Source of the DNA: Devosia sp. RR2S18
GTDB taxonomy: Bacteria; Pseudomonadota; Alphaproteobacteria; Rhizobiales; Devosiaceae
Length of the DNA stretch: 64,000 bases
Direction of reading: 5' to 3'
Assembly (NCBI RefSeq): GCF_030177755.1
Contig: NZ_CP126539.1
Coordinates: forward strand, 1,140,001 to 1,204,000
The notes below the pieces were generated by a model that worked only from the letters and a program-made list of their open reading frames with translations, made no database searches and was not told where the DNA came from. The position numbers and the translations under genes are program-made. This document shows positions 62,947-64,000 of the stretch, piece after piece (position 1 is the stretch's first letter; the number at the start of each line of letters is the position of its first letter).

Positions 62947-62976
62947 AGCATAGCGGGAGATCAGATGGATTGTCGA
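62947..62976 (-). promoter_or_regulatory. Predicted promoter of the aroG leader
   Basis: On the minus strand, TCGACA (62976-62971) as -35, an 18-base spacer and TATGCT (62952-62947) as -10. The first transcribed base would be at 62940, the A of the leader ATG. Confidence 0.5.
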
Positions 62977-63000
62977 GTCTTGGTTCACTCGAAAATTTTG

Positions 63001-63032
63001 CCCCCGCCTGACCTCTCCCCGGGAGGGGCAGG
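63001..63032. repeat. Degenerate GC-rich palindromic repeat
   Basis: CCCCCGCCTGACCTCTCCCC followed by GGGAGGGGCAGG: CCTG/CAGG and CCCC/GGGG arms around GGGA. A diverged relative of the repeats at 14213-14324 and 61646-61668, located between uvrC and the aroG promoter; it may act as the uvrC 3' hairpin. Confidence 0.6.
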
Positions 63033-63065
63033 ACGCGGGCTCCACTCTGTGGCCGATGGAGCTCG

Positions 63066-64000
63066 TTAGCGGCTGGCGTTGAAGTGGTCGTAGATCAGCT
63101 GGGCCATGGCGCTGGAGATGCCCGGGACGGCTTCGAGATCGTTGAGGCTGGCACGGCCGACGGCCTTGGCTGAGCCGAAGTGATTGAGCAGGGCACGCTT
63201 GCGGGTGGGGCCGATGCCCTCGATCTCGTCGAGCGGGTTCTTGATCTGCTCTTTCTTGCGGCGAGCCCGGTGCGTGCCTATGGCAAAACGGTGGGCTTCG
63301 TCGCGCAGGCGTTGCACATAGTAGAGCACCGGGTCACGATGGGGCAGCATGAAAGGCTCCTTGCCCTCCATGTGGAATTTCTCGCGGCCGGCGTCGCGAT
63401 CCTCGCCCTTGGCGATGCCGATAAAGGTCACATCCTTGGGCAGGTTCATTTCGGCGATGACCTGGCGCACAGCATTGAGTTGTCCAACGCCGCCATCGAT
63501 GAGGACGACGTCAGGGCAGTCGGGCATGCCGCTGACCTCGTCCTCGTCTTCATCCTCGCTCTCGTTGGCGAGGCGGGTAAACCGGCGAGTCAGCACTTCA
63601 CGCATCATGCCGAAATCGTCGCCGGGAGTGATGTCGGTCGATTTGATGTTGAAGGTTCGGTAGTGCTTCTTGGAGAAGCCTTCCTCACCGGCCACGATCA
63701 TCGCGCCCACCGCGTTGGTGCCAGAAATGTGGGAGTTGTCGTAAACCTCGATGCGGCGCGGCGGCTCGTCGAGACCAAAGCAATTGGCGACGCCCTCGAG
63801 CAGCTTGCGATTGGTGGCGCCTTCCGCCATCTGCCGGCCAAGCGCCTCCCGGGCATTGTTGAGCGCATGCTGGACAAGATCGCGCTTTTCGCCCCGCTTT
63901 GGCGCCTCGATGTGGACGCGGCGACCGGCGCGAGTGGATAGAGCCTCTTCCATGACCTCCGGTTCTGCCAGGTCATGGCTGACCAGCACCAGCCGGGCAG
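63066..64000 (-). CDS. uvrC: Excinuclease ABC subunit C, C-terminal part (gene runs beyond the window)
   Basis: The last 311 residues or so of UvrC, which cuts damaged DNA on both sides of a lesion. It includes the RNase H-like endonuclease domain ([21 protein letters not shown] with the catalytic Asp, [38 protein letters not shown]) and the tandem helix-hairpin-helix tail ([38 protein letters not shown]). The N-terminal GIY-YIG half lies outside. An acidic insertion ([13 protein letters not shown]) occurs between core strands. Confidence 0.95.
   Translation of the reverse strand, partial: ARLVLVSHDLAEPEVMEEALSTRAGRRVHIEAPKRGEKRDLVQHALNNAREALGRQMAEGATNRKLLEGVANCFGLDEPPRRIEVYDNSHISGTNAVGAMIVAGEEGFSKKHYRTFNIKSTDITPGDDFGMMREVLTRRFTRLANESEDEDEDEVSGMPDCPDVVLIDGGVGQLNAVRQVIAEMNLPKDVTFIGIAKGEDRDAGREKFHMEGKEPFMLPHRDPVLYYVQRLRDEAHRFAIGTHRARRKKEQIKNPLDEIEGIGPTRKRALLNHFGSAKAVGRASLNDLEAVPGISSAMAQLIYDHFNASR

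Noticed and set aside
1..64000. CRISPR arrays, tRNA or rRNA genes, intact insertion sequences
   Set aside because: Looked for by eye; no regularly spaced repeats, cloverleaf, rRNA sequence or transposase was seen.

Overview
This 64 kb window is a gene-dense, GC-rich chromosomal segment of an alphaproteobacterium. A Devosia-like member of the Hyphomicrobiales is the best guess. That is inferred from the gene order petABC-apt, rplY-pth-ychF-maoC and uvrC...pgsA-moaD-moaE, from a TTAA-N7-TTAA CtrA-type box, and from protein sequence style; no rRNA or tRNA gene is present to prove it. I saw no CRISPR array, prophage or intact insertion sequence.

Layout. 1-4.0 kb: the 3' end of a ThuA-like gene, a membrane cytochrome b paired with a Tat-exported molybdopterin oxidoreductase, and a DEAD-box RNA helicase. 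4.0-6.3 kb: trehalose synthesis (otsA, otsB). 6.3-28 kb: a large purine-catabolic island in two divergent arms. The minus arm carries a puuE-uraD fusion, allE, allA and a small zinc deaminase. The plus arm carries uraH, xdhA, xdhB, xdhC, a four-gene BMP-type ABC importer, the membrane urate oxidase puuD, guanine deaminase and malate synthase G. A CocE-type hydrolase and adenine deaminase follow on the minus strand. Together these genes take adenine, guanine and xanthine through urate and allantoin to glyoxylate, and glcB then feeds glyoxylate into malate. The one missing enzyme is allantoate amidohydrolase.

28-35 kb: a small membrane protein, a polyol dehydrogenase, an MgtC-like protein, a 0.5 kb gene-free stretch dense in inverted repeats, an unusual low-GC membrane protein with a DNA-binding-like N-terminus, and the pair murL-murD2, which marks the L-Glu-then-epimerise route to peptidoglycan. 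35-42.5 kb: assorted housekeeping and detoxification genes (phosphoesterase, two Nudix proteins, glutathione transferase, GNAT, cca, DUF1059, DUF2062, hemF, trmL). 42.8-46.3 kb: the cytochrome bc1 operon (petABC) with a small protein gene and apt. 46.3-56 kb: GFA and TerC proteins, a secreted protein, two MaoC proteins, ychF, pth, rplY, prs, pgeF, a MidA-type methyltransferase and lgt. 56-64 kb: ubiK, a ybjN-proC operon behind a CtrA-like box, a MarR regulator divergent from ilvE, moaE-moaD-pgsA, a DAHP synthase, and the 3' part of uvrC.

The most interesting hidden element is upstream of the DAHP synthase gene. It is a 25-codon leader peptide with the run FSFWYFSY, followed by a terminator hairpin with six Ts and a competing antiterminator pairing. 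This is a ribosome-mediated attenuator that appears to sense all three aromatic amino acids, and its promoter is placed so that the leader mRNA would begin at the AUG itself.
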